Shown: positions 48,901 to 58,319 of the stretch, piece by piece
Layout of the letters: the number at the start of each line of letters is the position of its first letter
Numbering within the stretch: the stretch's first letter is position 1
Source of the DNA: Stenopsyche tienmushanensis
Lineage: Eukaryota; Arthropoda; Insecta; Trichoptera; Stenopsychidae
Assembly: GCA_008973525.1 (NCBI GenBank)
Contig: WACJ01000503.1
Coordinates: 2,294,001-2,358,000 of the forward strand
Reading direction: 5' to 3'
Length of the DNA: 64,000 bases
Position numbers and translations under genes: made by a program
The notes under the pieces: generated by a model
Told to the model about the DNA's origin: nothing
The model's database searches: none
The model's input: the letters and a program-made list of their open reading frames with translations, nothing else

Positions 48901-51675
48901 CTAAATAATTCACCTAATAGATTATCTCATACCCAGCGAGTGCTATTGATTAATAATTATCGAATAAATTCTGCAGTCAGATCACTTTTTAATTTATTTG
49001 TATTTTGTAATAATTTTTGCATGCATTGACAAAAAATTTGATGGCATGATATTAAATGTAATATGATATACATTCATAGTAAATAGCGAAATTATCTGAT
49101 GAACGCCTATAAACTCTATAGCGAAAAATGTGTCCATTGGAATAGGATTCGGACAAATTCAGCGTTAAACATGTTGTATATTTATTTAATTTCCATAATC
49201 ATTTTAAAAGTAAATCATTTCAAAATAACATGTTTAACATTTTAAAAATGTCATATTAAGATATAAAGGAAGGAAAGGGATTTTTTCATTGGAAGTATTT
49301 TTATCCATTTTCTATAAATTATTTCTAAAAACCTTGTATAAGCTTAAAATATTTTTTTTATTGACTTGATACTTGAGGAAAATTTTAACCTTTGCTCTTA
49401 TGATTGCTGTTATAACATATGTATTAAGATATTCGCTTAGTTTATTTGTTTATTCAGCTGCATGCATAAACGATAAGCAGATATTTACTTTTTGCATGAT
49501 CATTATCCTTGAAAAACTTTCAGAGTAGCGTAAGAACCATATCAGTTGTCTCGTATGACAACCAATGCCTTTCCTTATCCCTCGACACATTAAAATCTCT
49601 CATTATAAAAAGCAAGAAACGATATTCAACATATGCCATACAATTGCAATAAAATCATTCTTGGCACTAACATAGACATTGCACTTTAAAAAAAGCTAAT
49701 TCATGTATTAAAAACCTTACAAAAAGAGCTTGAGTGCAACTTGTTTATAACTTTTAAGTATATATATAATAAATGTATGTTTACGCTGTAAATGAGAAAT
49801 GTTTATATCGAATGAATACATAAATTTGTTCGAGCATATTATTATCGTAGGGTTTAAATATTTATTCAATACTTTATATCTTTGCGGTCAAGAGTTTTGA
49901 TTTACAATGCATGTTTATGTATTTTATTTTAAAATAATTTCTAAAAAAATATTTTTATTTACATACAGGCTACAATGCTAAAGAAGATCAAATGAGCATT
50001 AAAATATGAAAGCAATATCTGTATGAATTTATATTGCTGTCAGTGGCCGATAACAAACAACATCACCAAAGGGCTTTATAGTCAATATAAAACGAACGTC
50101 GACATATTAAAATTTGCCAAAGAAGTATTACAGCACTATCAAGACAATTCCTATAGTTTATTGTACCTCAAGTAAAAGGAATGATGGAAATGCAAATATG
50201 GTTGTTTAATACTGAGCATGGTTTTATAAATAAATACAATTTAGCTTGGTGTCCCCTAGATCCTCGAATCCCTGTTATTTTGTTTTCATTTTCGTATTTT
50301 ATCCACTTATTTAAATGCGTGTTGTTCGTTTGCCCCCTGCCCGTTTGAGATGCTCCGAATAAATTTTGTTTGACTGTCGATATAATAGATTTATATATAT
50401 ATATATGAACTCTACGGAAATGTTCTGATCTTTTTAATCTGTGATTCACTCTGGATTGAAAACATTTTCTCGCTTATTTTGTCCAAAATCTTCAAATATA
50501 AAATAAGGTTCTTGCGGCTGTAATATTTATGTTTGATCTATTTTATGTTGTTGCCTATGTAGATATAAAATTATATATTTCAAGATGAATTGTCCAGTCG
50601 GCGTTATATTCCAGATATAATTTGACTTACCCTTGTTTCAAATATGTTGAAGAAGTGTTTCGGTGTCTATTCACTTTCTCGTCATTGTGTGTGTGTGTAG
50701 TTAGTTTTTTAATTCCCTCAACGTGTCGAGTTGAACGTTAACGAACAGAGATATAAACTCCAACCTCATTCCTAAAATTTTCAGGTTTACAGTATGAATC
50801 AAGAACGACAAGCTTTTCATTATAAAAATATGTTTAAATAAAAAGTAACACAGTCATGGCATCATATGTCGATGGACTTAAATTCAAAGCTACATCATTT
50901 TCAAAGTATCTTATTGATTTTTTTTATGGGGAAACAGGCAACGATGCTCAAGAAAATAAAGGCCAAGCGGCGAATGACGGAGCCGCAGCTGGCGGAGGGG
51001 CAAGAGGCACGTGACTAGCCCCTTCCTTTGCCATCCTTTTATCCTTCTCCCGATTACCTCCTCGATCCCGTTAACGACCATATCCTCGTCACATCACACC
51101 ATTTGGCATTATTGGCATGCGTATCTCTATCTATTTATGTACTTTAATATTCTTTTGCTTTCATGAAAGTTTTATTACTATTATAATTAAGCATCTCACA
51201 TTTAACTAACAGTATATTTTCACTAGCAAATATTTTTTTATTAATATATATAAATATTTTTTATATTGTAAACTAAAGCTTAGATAGATAACATTAAATC
51301 TTATGTCGTTTGCTGTCAACATTCCAATAGAGGATAAATAAACAACTTAAAATGTATAAGGTTCATTAGTTTGAAGCCAGTAAATAATTACATTTGAGTG
51401 TCAGTGTATTAATACGCACATTAACATTTTACTCCAAACTTCTTCGACCGCTCCTGACACTCTCAGGTAATTATTGAAAATGGTAAAATAGAATGTTATT
51501 TTCATAACACGAAACATACCTGCCACTGATGTTGAATGTGACTTTGTTTTTCCTATTCCGCCTCCCTCTCCAGGCCACCATGCTGAAGAAACTCAAGAGT
51601 AAAATGAAGCGACGCAACACAGAGCCCTCTATGGGAGGCGCACTCTCTCCTCATCCCGATACGGAGGACTTCTGA
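12797..51675 (+). CDS. DGKQ: Diacylglycerol kinase, theta type (17 common exons plus 3 alternative terminal exons)
   Basis: The enzyme phosphorylates diacylglycerol to phosphatidic acid, ending DAG signalling at membranes. Exons: 12797-12935, 35171-35250, 39745-39847, 39917-40137, 40214-40382, 45018-45194, 45285-45540, 45664-45875, 45953-46165, 46245-46379, 46455-46629, 46713-46861, 46948-47118, 47207-47345, 47418-47579, 47666-47822 and 47940-48047, then one of 49969-49995, 50938-51018 or 51574-51675. The common part is 2766 nt (922 codons), with every phase matching. The domain order is that of DGK theta: three C1 zinc fingers (residues about 15-65, 78-125 and 145-195), a Gly/Ser-rich linker, RA-type beta-grasp segments (about 297-452), the catalytic domain ([17 protein letters not shown] at about 643-647; PLGTGNDLAR) and the accessory domain. 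Predicted lengths of 930-955 residues suit the family. The ATG has a strong Kozak context (CCAGCCATGG). Intron 1 is 22 kb. Confidence 0.93.
15935..16170 (-). repeat. tRNA-derived SINE, family 2, copy 1
   Basis: On the minus strand, a B-box-like GGTTCGGGTTCAAATCC follows an A-box-like TGGTATAGCGGATTAGA about 35 nt earlier. The tail contains ATATTAATATTTCTGATCGA. Related tails recur at 33.2, 34.6 and 34.8 kb. The tRNA-like part cannot fold as a full tRNA. Confidence 0.6.
19577..20247 (+). mobile_element. hAT-like element with 13-bp terminal inverted repeats and transposase relic
   Basis: AGGGAATCCAATC at 19577-19589 is matched by its exact reverse complement at 20235-20247. Both subterminal regions carry ATCCCGGGAT-type sequence. 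Inside, at about 19974-20090, the frame [15 protein letters not shown], then GYMTKHSML, a stop and CYYEHIFK resembles the hAT C-terminal dimerisation domain. An AGTGGCGTAACTA motif (about 19743) and an RTE-like tail lie in the interior, suggesting nested insertions. No clear 8-bp target duplication was found. It is non-functional. Confidence 0.55.
19805..19960 (+). repeat. RTE-like retrotransposon tail, copy 1
   Basis: The run ATCATCATCATCAT, followed by ACAGTCCACTAC...TATGGGCCTCTTCAAT, is the typical 3' end seen in insect RTE-type elements and derived SINEs. The part from about 19855, including CATTCATAG and TCATACATTCA, is also present at 55205-55305. Confidence 0.5.
22125..22132. promoter_or_regulatory. 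CRE octamer TGACGTCA in DGK intron 1
   Basis: Perfect palindromic CREB/ATF consensus. It lies in AT-rich surroundings, unlike the other four. Confidence 0.4.
25852..26110 (+). promoter_or_regulatory. GC-rich islet with CRE and GC boxes in DGK intron 1
   Basis: A GC-rich islet in AT-rich intron. It contains GGGCGGGT-type GC boxes near 25920, a perfect TGACGTCA at 25977-25984, and further downstream CTATATTTTTGG and CTTATAAATA. This arrangement looks like a promoter or enhancer. No associated coding exon is visible, so an alternative DGK promoter is only an inference. Confidence 0.4.
27860..28165 (+). promoter_or_regulatory. GC-rich islet with MEF2-like and CRE sites in DGK intron 1
   Basis: Contains CTAAAAATAG (27867-27876, MEF2 consensus) and TGACGTCA (27939-27946), followed by GC-rich sequence with GGGCCCCGGCCCGGGCC. 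A second CTAAAAATAG lies at 28798-28807, beyond a related GC-rich patch at 28500-28770. Possible enhancer or alternative promoter; there is no coding evidence. Confidence 0.4.
28945..28978. repeat. TA microsatellite
   Basis: An uninterrupted run of about eleven TA units, followed after GG by another short TA run. Confidence 0.9.
33140..33400 (-). repeat. tRNA-derived SINE, family 2, copy 2
   Basis: Shares with the copy at 15.9 kb the segments GATCGATTAGAAATATTGAT-like tail, an A-rich spacer and CTGGATTTGAAAC (B-box region on the minus strand). It is diverged. Confidence 0.5.
33610..33870 (+). promoter_or_regulatory. Islet with two CRE octamers 20 bp apart upstream of DGK exon 2
   Basis: Two perfect TGACGTCA sites (33739-33746 and 33759-33766) sit two helical turns apart in a GC-rich patch with CCCCCGGGCCC. 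It lies 1.3 kb before exon 2. The paired spacing is typical of cooperative CREB/ATF binding, making this the best candidate for an internal DGK control region. Confidence 0.5.
34560..34960 (-). repeat. tRNA-derived SINE, family 2, two adjacent degraded copies
   Basis: Two diverged copies lie head to tail (about 34560-34740 and 34795-34960). Each has GATCGATCAGAAATATTAAT-like sequence and a weak tRNA-like end. They match the copies at 15.9 and 33.2 kb. Confidence 0.45.
35171..35250 (+). CDS. DGKQ: DGK coding exon 2: end of C1 finger 1
   Basis: Follows TTTTTACAG; with the split codon it reads [20 protein letters not shown], then IAPSLIK, completing the first C1 domain. It ends CTTATCAAG|GTAAGC in phase 0. 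Confidence 0.92.
35599..35628. repeat. Perfect 12-bp stem-loop
   Basis: ATATTTGGGTCC, a 6-nt loop (ATTTGA), then GGACCCAAATAT. It is possibly the remains of a palindromic transposon end. Confidence 0.7.
36980..37170 (-). repeat. tRNA-derived SINE, family 1, copy 1
   Basis: On the minus strand it has A-box-like TAGTCTCGCGGTTAAGC and B-box GGTTCAAATCC, then AAAAACCATGTCAAAATGGT and TGGTAATGG. The same tail is found at 55.4-55.6 kb. Confidence 0.7.
37544..37736. mobile_element. hAT-type MITE with 8-bp target duplication
   Basis: The left end CGGCGGTTCTTAAACT and right end AATAACCACTG match diverged hAT termini (CAGTGGTT...). Flanks ATGTACAT (37536-37543) and ATCTACAT (37737-37744) form a 7/8 target-site duplication. 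It has no transposase. Confidence 0.6.
38581..38655. repeat. 22-bp tandem repeat, about 3.5 copies
   Basis: A unit like TTTATACTTCGACTTTACACAT is repeated with a period of 22-23 bp. Confidence 0.75.
39745..40382 (+). CDS. DGKQ: DGK coding exons 3-5: C1 fingers 2 and 3
   Basis: Exons 39745-39847, 39917-40137 and 40214-40382. They encode [69 protein letters not shown] and then [20 protein letters not shown]. Those are C1 domains 2 and 3 and the conserved stretch after them in DGK theta. Junction phases are 0/1, 1/0 and 0/1, with GT-AG introns of 69 and 76 nt. Confidence 0.93.
40383..45017 (+). other. DGK intron 5 (4.6 kb)
   Basis: Mostly AT-rich with no coding exon. It contains a lone CAGTAAAACCTC at 41247-41258, identical to the left terminus of the MITE in the H2A.Z intron. 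It also has a GC-rich islet at about 42570-42800 without recognisable coding, and short palindromic AT runs near 44315-44330. Confidence 0.6.
42570..42800. other. Isolated GC-rich islet in DGK intron 5
   Basis: About 230 bp of clearly higher GC than its surroundings, open in several frames on both strands, with no recognised domain and no obvious splice sites matching the DGK phases. It could be a regulatory islet or the remains of an insertion. Confidence 0.3.
45018..45194 (+). CDS. DGKQ: DGK coding exon 6: Gly/Ser linker, probable cassette exon
   Basis: Encodes [13 protein letters not shown], a Gly/Ser-rich run and a His/Lys/Glu-rich end (EKEDRDE), linking the C1 domains to the RA region. 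It is 177 nt long and phase 1 at both ends, so skipping it keeps the frame. The acceptor is a GAGCAG (NAGNAG) tandem in a purine-rich context. The donor is GAAG|GCAAGT, a standard GC-AG site. Weak sites at both ends point to regulated inclusion. Using the first AG instead of the second would add one codon. Confidence 0.85.
45285..48047 (+). CDS. DGKQ: DGK coding exons 7-17: RA segments, catalytic and accessory domains
   Basis: Eleven exons: 45285-45540, 45664-45875, 45953-46165, 46245-46379, 46455-46629, 46713-46861, 46948-47118, 47207-47345, 47418-47579, 47666-47822 and 47940-48047. They are separated by short introns of 72-123 nt. Exon 7 begins [15 protein letters not shown] and exon 8 [13 protein letters not shown], both RA-like beta-grasp units. 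Catalytic landmarks are [47 protein letters not shown] and [20 protein letters not shown]. Accessory landmarks are [11 protein letters not shown] and [16 protein letters not shown], ending VVLKSALK. No stop or frame break was seen. All sites are GT-AG, though the exon 10 donor (G|GTTATT) is weak. Confidence 0.95.
48048..49968 (+). other. DGK intron 17 before terminal exon A
   Basis: 1.9 kb of AT-rich intron from the GTAACT donor to the ACATACAG acceptor. No other coding sequence or recognisable element is seen. The minus-strand frame at 48554-48784 has no supporting features. Confidence 0.6.
49969..49995 (+). CDS. DGKQ: DGK alternative terminal exon A (short C-terminus ATMLKKIK)
   Basis: Follows a pyrimidine-rich tract and ACATACAG. 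In phase 0 it adds only ATMLKKIK before TGA. Its own AATAAA lies at 50229-50234, so a transcript could end here. It shares the ATMLKK start with exons B and C but lacks their basic RRxTEP tail. Confidence 0.75.
   Translation, partial: ATMLKKIK
50229..50234 (+). terminator. Candidate poly(A) signal after DGK terminal exon A
   Basis: AATAAA, 234 nt after the exon A stop. Confidence 0.4.
50938..51018 (+). CDS. DGKQ: DGK alternative terminal exon B (26-residue C-terminus)
   Basis: Follows a T-rich tract and GAAACAG. In phase 0 it begins [16 protein letters not shown] and ends EGQEARD before TAG. The first eight residues are identical to exon A, and KRR-x-TEP is shared with exon C. An AATAAA at 51337-51342 could end this isoform. 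Confidence 0.78.
   Translation, partial: ATMLKKIKAKRRMTEPQLAEGQEARD
51337..51342 (+). terminator. Candidate poly(A) signal after DGK terminal exon B
   Basis: AATAAA, about 320 nt after the exon B stop. Confidence 0.4.
51574..51675 (+). CDS. DGKQ: DGK alternative terminal exon C (33-residue C-terminus)
   Basis: Has the best acceptor of the three (CCCTCTCCAG). In phase 0 it begins [18 protein letters not shown] and ends PHPDTEDF before TGA. It is probably the default end, as it has the longest tail and the strongest splice site. Confidence 0.88.
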   Translation, partial: ATMLKKLKSKMKRRNTEPSMGGALSPHPDTEDF

Positions 51676-52712
51676 ATCTGGTATAGCGAGCGATTGATTT
51701 AACCTGGGCCACTCTGCTTCATCATATTGTCATCTTGTGGAATTGAAATGATTTCGCACAGATTTAAAACAAACGTGAAGAAGAGCTTTTCAGCAAGCTA
51801 CGATCTGTATACATTTGCCCCTTTTTCAACATTTAAAAAAAGTTGAAAGTGCCAATGGAATGAACAATTACAAGGAGTGAAATATGTTTTCAGAGATGAT
51901 TCACTTTAAATTATTGTGAATGTCAAAAAGAGTAAGGGTGTCTTCCCGGCATTCTTACTTAGGGCTCAAAACGAACATCTTGACAACCACTCTGATTTGA
52001 CAGGAATCAAAGGATTGAAGAAAGTATTAAAATAAACGTGCTAAGGCTCAAAGGAGGGTTTTAATATACATATACCTAAGCTCTTAGAGTGGTTTATCGC
52101 CGATAAATTCCACGTCATCTAGCTCCGGCGAGTAAGGTAGATCAGCCGCTCGTTTGATTAAAGCTTAAAAATATCGTGACTCAAAAAAAATCACAAAAGT
52201 GAAAGTGTACCAAGACAATTTCTTTTTTATGATTTTATCAAATGTCTAGTCAGTTGTGAAAATTATTTTAAGGATATTTATTTTTGAAATCTTAATACAA
52301 ATAAATTTAGTGTGTGGCTCGCGCTGTTATGTATGTTCGGAAGATCAGTGTGCGAGGGCGTTGGGTCTGTGACACAGGATCTCAGTAGCTTAATATTAAA
52401 ACTACTCACTGCATTATTGAACTTATGTCTGTAACATCAAAATATTTCAATTATTTATTGTATTTAAAATGGTAGATATACTTGTTTATAAATATTGTCG
52501 TTCTTGCATATGAGAAGTGGTTTTTAATATCGTCAGGTATTTTATGGTGCTTTAGGCGCAGAGTCGATGGGACTGATATCGCGTTGTAAGTTATGCAAGT
52601 CGATAATGTTACGCTTATTTGTATAATAGTTATGTGTATAAGTACATTAATAGGTATGAAGATGTGTACGTATTTATAATGTAAACTGTAATGTTGAATA
52701 TATTACAATAAA
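51676..52712 (+). other. DGK 3' UTR after exon C
   Basis: About 1 kb of non-coding sequence with AATAAA motifs at about 52029, 52300-52305 and 52707-52712. The last is followed by a change in sequence character and is the likeliest main end. Confidence 0.5.
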
Positions 52713-55130
52713 GTATGGTATTTTACCAAAGGCTAGGGAGGCCCTATGGTCAAAGCCATAGTTGCTCTCCGATAGCGCTCAGCTCTAGAAATCCATTTCG
52801 GATTCAGAGGTTAACGCTTCAGAGAAATCTAGTCTCTTATTTATAGTTTGTAAACTTAACTACAAAAATGTAGAATATACACAAAAAATCACACTACTGT
52901 TGTTTTAGATTAATGGTAAATCTGTTATGATTCCCATAAACTTGTCAGTTAGACAGCAGCTGAAGATAATCTTGTATGAAGATTATTGAAGTATTTCATA
53001 CTCAATTTGTCAATCAGTGCCAACATTGGAAAGTAGCATATATATAAATATATTTTGAAAAAAACATCTTTTAACTTTGCTTTTATACACTCAATACTTC
53101 ATGAATGTACAACTTTATCGTTGGATTGGATACCCGTCGAGTATCGAATCGGATAACGGTGTACATTAGTTGAACGTTTGAAATGTATAAAAACAAAATT
53201 AAAATATTTTTTTAAGCGTAAACCGAATCAAATAGCCAAAATAACTATTTATATATAAATATATATTTGGTAACAATTATATCAGAATGAAACTCGATAG
53301 TACTGAGTGCATCCTTGATAAGTTTCGAGTACTTCAAAGAATATAATAGCTAATTTCTTCTTGTGGTTTCATCCTGCGATAATTGCTACGCAAAGTATGC
53401 ATATAGGAACCGGCATCAGCCTCAGCTGACCAAGAGCATCACAAAGTATTTTGTGAAAGTTGGAATAGGGGTTTTATTCACGGAATGTCCCTAACTGCTG
53501 AAACCTGTCTTCTGTTGACTTAAAATTTTTCCATTACCGATTAAAAATTATTCGTAAAGAGAAGACAGTCAAGCAGATTACTCGAGTATTTTGGGAGACT
53601 GTAACAACTCTCCCAGTTTACTCATATCATCATTTTCATAATTATGTCCCATTTTTGTTGATTCACACTCTTATCAAATATTACCCCTAATACAAGTACT
53701 CACATCAGCACACAACAAAACGTTTGTCGTGGCTGATATGAAAAAGTATGTGTTGCAGACTGGTACACGTTTCCAAACAGATGTGTCCACGTCTGCAACG
53801 CACAGGGGAGAAACCGCGCGGGCTCAGGGGGTGCTACACTGTTGTGTCTCCTGTAAGGAAAAGTGCTACATTGTGGTGTCTCCTGCGTGGTTAATAATTG
53901 TCATTAAAACATGTTATTTTACATGAATTCGACTCTCGAGTCCTAGTTTTAAGTATAAGTATTTTTCATTACTTGTACGCACAGTTCAGCTGCTATTATA
54001 AATCCTATTTAAAAAAATGTCTACAATTTTTAACATCGGTTACTGTTCGAAATGTTGCTCACGTGCGAGTTTTTTTTTAATATTTGAGTTGTGATAATTG
54101 CACTGAGTCGGTGTTTTAACAGTGAAGCGTTAAATTTTATATCTCTTTAGATATATATTTGCTGAATATGTGCGTACATTCAGATGCCAATGGGTGTATG
54201 CCCACTAATCGTACAAAAATTATTTCTCTTTACGTTCTTTCAAATTACTACAATTAAATTTAATAACAATTATAAAATATATCTTATTATTATTGTATGT
54301 AAATGTTTATTGAAATATAACATATTATTTAGCGTAAAAAAGATATATAAAAATATTAAATAGATTAAATGTAATAACTAAAAAAAATCTTTTTTATTTT
54401 CCTCTTAACCCATTTCTATCTATGCTTTAAATACTGAGGTTATACAAAAAAAAATTGACATACTTGGACAGCCGAATACACCTTCACTCACGCTTTTCTC
54501 TAATCAATCTTAATTTATCCATCCTCATAAAGATATCACAAAATGCCACACCTTTCAACTTACAATCTAGAAATAAAATGCGTCAATCCTAGCATAAATA
54601 TTGCAAAACAATAAAATACGTTAATTATTGTAACTAATATAGTGCTTAAAAATGCCTTATTAAATCCAATTAATCTTTTCCTTGAAATAGAACTACTGCA
54701 AGTATATCCTTTCAAACCCTTCACTTTTGGTCCATTATCCAATTGGATATATGTACTTCAATGTATAAATATATAAACATGAAAAGATACTAAGCAATAG
54801 ATCTATTAAAGTTTGAATAATGGAGATAATTAATTTTTCTACTTCAATCTTAGTTTTCAAATCTAATATCTCAATCATTCTTGTACGCCATAAGAATTTG
54901 TAGAGTGCAAAAATACTTTTACCTTTACCAGAGCCTCCCGAAGCAGTAGCATATGGTGATTTTTCAAGGGATAAGACATAAATCATGAAGATTCCTCGAA
55001 CTGCACATACTACAAAATCCTTTATTCTCCCACAATTTTTTAATTGTACTTCATGCAATAGACTAGTAAATAGAATACAATATTAATATGCACCAGCACT
55101 AAATACTCATCCTGCATCAATTCTATTTGA
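52713..55130. other. Intergenic AT-rich sequence between DGK and H2A.Z (first part)
   Basis: No gene is supported. A 23-bp direct repeat, GTGCTACA-TTGT-GTCTCCTG-like (53831-53853 and 53863-53885), is present. The minus-strand frame 54735-55058 (107 codons) is unrecognised and AT-rich. Confidence 0.45.
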
Positions 55131-55204
55131 TTAGTAAACCACAAAAAAGACACTTGGAGCTGGACCCAATCTCGATAAAACACCTTATTTCCATCCGGAT
55201 GACT

Positions 55205-55305
55205 TAAATAAACGCAAGTCTCTTCAATACCTATTCATAGAAAGTGCCATATCCATATCATACATTCATCTCCTCATGCACTTGATATTGCAGGTAACAT
55301 GACTT
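55205..55305 (+). repeat. RTE-like tail, copy 2
   Basis: Matches 19855-19960: TCTTCAATACCTATTCATAG and ATCATACATTCATCTCCTCA are shared. Confidence 0.5.
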
Positions 55306-55414
55306 CCAATTTCATTATTCAACACAATTTCGGAAAGAAGCGAAAAGTTCCAGTTCCCAAAAAGTATACACAATTCCATTAATAAGATCAAAATTATATA
55401 AAAGGCAATATATA

Positions 55415-55585
55415 GCTGTAAATAGTCCCGTGGTTAAGCGGTTGGACTCATCTTGGTTTCAAATCCTACAGATGTGGAGAACATATAATTCCACGGAAAA
55501 ACCATGTCAAAATGGTTGGTAATAGTCCCATAAAAGGGATTGCTACAAATCCTACTACCATCTTCCAGCTTGGATATCATAAAAA
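55415..55585 (+). repeat. tRNA-derived SINE, family 1, copy 2
   Basis: A-box-like TAGTCCCGTGGTTAAGCGGT and B-box-like GGTTTCAAATCC, followed by AAAAACCATGTCAAAATGGT and TGGTAATAG. This matches 36980-37170 on the opposite strand. It is not a folded tRNA gene. Confidence 0.7.
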
Positions 55586-55753
55586 TGACTTTATTCTAGT
55601 AGTACTACCCTGTGTATTCCATTACTTGCTCGTCCACTGATGTCCACGTAGGAGTCACAAATTCAAACAACTTATCAGTGTTGAAGATGAAGAAAAGAAA
55701 CAATGCTAAAAATAACAATGATCAGAGTCACGCCTAATTAATTTCATTTAATG

Positions 55754-56034
55754 CAGTGGTTCTTGACCGGAGGTGCAGGAGGGTATTTTCGGGGGAGTGG
55801 GAGACGTATCATATGTATTATAGGAAAGAAGTATTATAATGAACAAGCAAAAACAGTCAAGCCATTAATAAAAATATTATTTTGTATTTAATATATAATT
55901 TTTTTTAAATACACAATGTATTTCGCAAAAAATGGATTTTTCTAAATTAAAAAACACATTTTTTTAATGGAGTGCTCCGCACCTATTTTCAAATTCAAAG
56001 GAGTGCAGCTCACTTAAAAGGTTAAGAGCCACTA
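55754..56034. mobile_element. hAT-type MITE with 8-bp target duplication
   Basis: The left end CAGTGGTTCTTGACC pairs with the right end GGTTAAGAGCCACTA. Flanks ATTTAATG (55746-55753) and ATTTAATA (56035-56042) form a 7/8 target-site duplication. The 281-bp element has no transposase. Confidence 0.75.
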
Positions 56035-56449
56035 ATTTAATATGAGTTGCATATATATAACATTTTTCAGCAGTTGATTTTATATAAATATATAAATAAA
56101 AAGTGGAAGATCGGCTTTTACTATTTACTTGCAGTATTACATCATAGGATAAGAGCAAAAAGAATCAACAAAATTTTGTCCATTACTTATTTTTTCAACA
56201 TTCGACTCGATTGGCAACACAAAAAATATATGAATTGCATTAAAATTTTAGTCATCTGTATACGGATGCAGATTAACCTTTTAAATTCCAACACTCGGAC
56301 GTATTGGACATTGTTTAGTATGGTACAGCTCCAACAACCATAACATTTGGACATTTTTTCTATTCTATGCTTATTTTTATCTACGATATTAAATAAATGT
56401 TATTGAAAAAGATTAAGATCATTTTACTATAAACAAATGTTTTGCTTGG

Positions 56450-57448
56450 GCAAAGATATAAAATTTAAATTTAAAACCTGTCTTTGAGCAGTGTCATCTC
56501 GTGAACATCTCATATATTTGTGAAAGGATTCAATAATTTTCAGATTTTCTTCCACTTTTCTATACATTTCAACCCCAAATGCTTTAATAATATCAAGTTT
56601 TCCGATTAAATAAGATCATCAGAAAAAAGCCTGGATGAAAAGTAAAGTTTTTAAATGATAGCGTGAAAAACAATTCATACCAAAAGTGAAAAAATATCAA
56701 AACTCTTCTGATAAGAGGGAAAACATTATTACTAGACAATGCACCCATCTTTAGAGTTTAAAACAGATTGATGAAATGTTTTTAGTAATATTTCTTCCAC
56801 CAAATGTCACGTCTGTAATACAACCGATGGATCAGGGTGTAACAGAAACATTCAAACCTTTACATAGAAATCAGACGCTTCGACGATTGTTGCTAGCAGA
56901 CAAAAATAATAAAGTTATCAGCTTCCACAAGAAAATAAATTTAAAAGGTTGCTACATCGCAGCAAATAGTCGGCGTAATGTGCCAAATGCAATGAAGATG
57001 TAACCAAGTGGTTAAATTGCGATGCAAAAGATCCTGGATTTCAAATTTTGAATGATGATGAAATAATTAAAGAAATATCTGCCTCAGAAGAACAAGATCA
57101 AGACGAAGAAGAGATTTACGAGGGGAGAGATATTGGTCCTACACTTTCTGAAGCTTTTCAGTATTTAGATGCCACCATGAAAGGGCATGAGAACCAAGAG
57201 TATAAAATTCAGGAAAACTTATATATCCTATTCGAGTATTTGCGTTTTGGCAGTTTCTAAGAGTTAGCTTAAAGCCAAAATCAATAATTGATTCTTTTAA
57301 TAAAAAATAATTTATTGTGTATGTAAATCCAGACAAATAAAAATTATTCATACTTTCCCTATCAATTGATTATTTTTGATTAACCAGATTTTCATTATCT
57401 GGACTACTTTCATCCCTAATTAATTCAGATAATCGAGATCCTACTGTA
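56450..57448 (+). mobile_element. Tigger/pogo element, C-terminal transposase relic with right terminus
   Basis: GKTLLLDNAP (about 56718) and FLPPNVTSVIQPMDQGVTET (from about 56791) are hallmark DDE-domain segments of Tigger/jerky transposases. They sit in different frames separated by stops. Past a further stop the frame continues as TKWLNCDAKDPGFQILNDDE and an acidic tail, as in the family. The right terminus near 57441-57448 reads, on the minus strand, TACAGTAGGATCTCGATTAT, a typical Tigger end. The 5' half and left terminus are missing. Inactive. Confidence 0.75.
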
Positions 57449-58319
57449 TTACATATCTTGCAAAATATATCTCAAATACAGATATTAGACACAAAAAAAT
57501 CATAGAATTGCATTAAGTATATTTGCGATGACTCATTGCTTTTCTTTCCTCGTTATATTCCAAATTTATAGCACCATGCACTATAATGTTGTAATAAATA
57601 AATCATTAGCTAAAAAACAGTTTCAGGTATTGATCAGGTAAAATAAAAAAAATAACTTTTCCCTTGTAATTTATTTTTCCTTGAGTGAAATACAATGTCT
57701 TAAAAGTATTAACAATTTGAATGGCATTATTTAACTACACTCACTCACTCCGCATGAATCGACACACATTTAAGGCGAAATCGGAAATCTTTTCCTGTTA
57801 AAAATCAATATTCAACAGATATTATAAAATGAGATGGAAACAAATAAGAAATGAACATATTCCCAATTACACCGAACATAACACTAACACTCACAATAAT
57901 TAGAAAAATAATAATGGCAATCTATTTTTTTTTTAATTACTAAATTAAAGTCGAACGAAAAACGAACTGTGAATCAGCTGTGCAGATGTAAAACTGATTC
58001 ACACGCCTCGGTGTCTAAATGTTAAATCTTAACGTTAAACTTATGTTTTTAACTAAAGAGTTCTTAAATGTCTCGCGTTCGTCTGAACACTGCATGCAAC
58101 ATTGCAAACACAACACTGCCGGCGGCGCGTCGGCTCCGCCACGCCTGTACATAAAACATTCCGGAACCGGTGACAGCAGATCCTTAGACGATGAGAATTC
58201 TTCTTATCTTCGAATCCCAGAGAACGCTGCGCAAAAATAGAATTGCATATTACAAAAGTAGCGACAAAATAATATTTCAGCAAATTTCGAGACAATTTAT
58301 ACCTCGGGAATCGCTAAGG
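57449..58319. other. Spacer downstream of H2A.Z
   Basis: AT-rich with a short GC-richer patch at about 58100-58170. Part of it must be the H2A.Z 3' UTR (minus strand), but no clear canonical poly(A) signal was picked out. Confidence 0.35.

Noticed and set aside
54735..55058. 107-codon minus-strand open frame
   Set aside because: AT-rich, low-complexity hydrophobic tail and no family resemblance. A chance open frame is likely.
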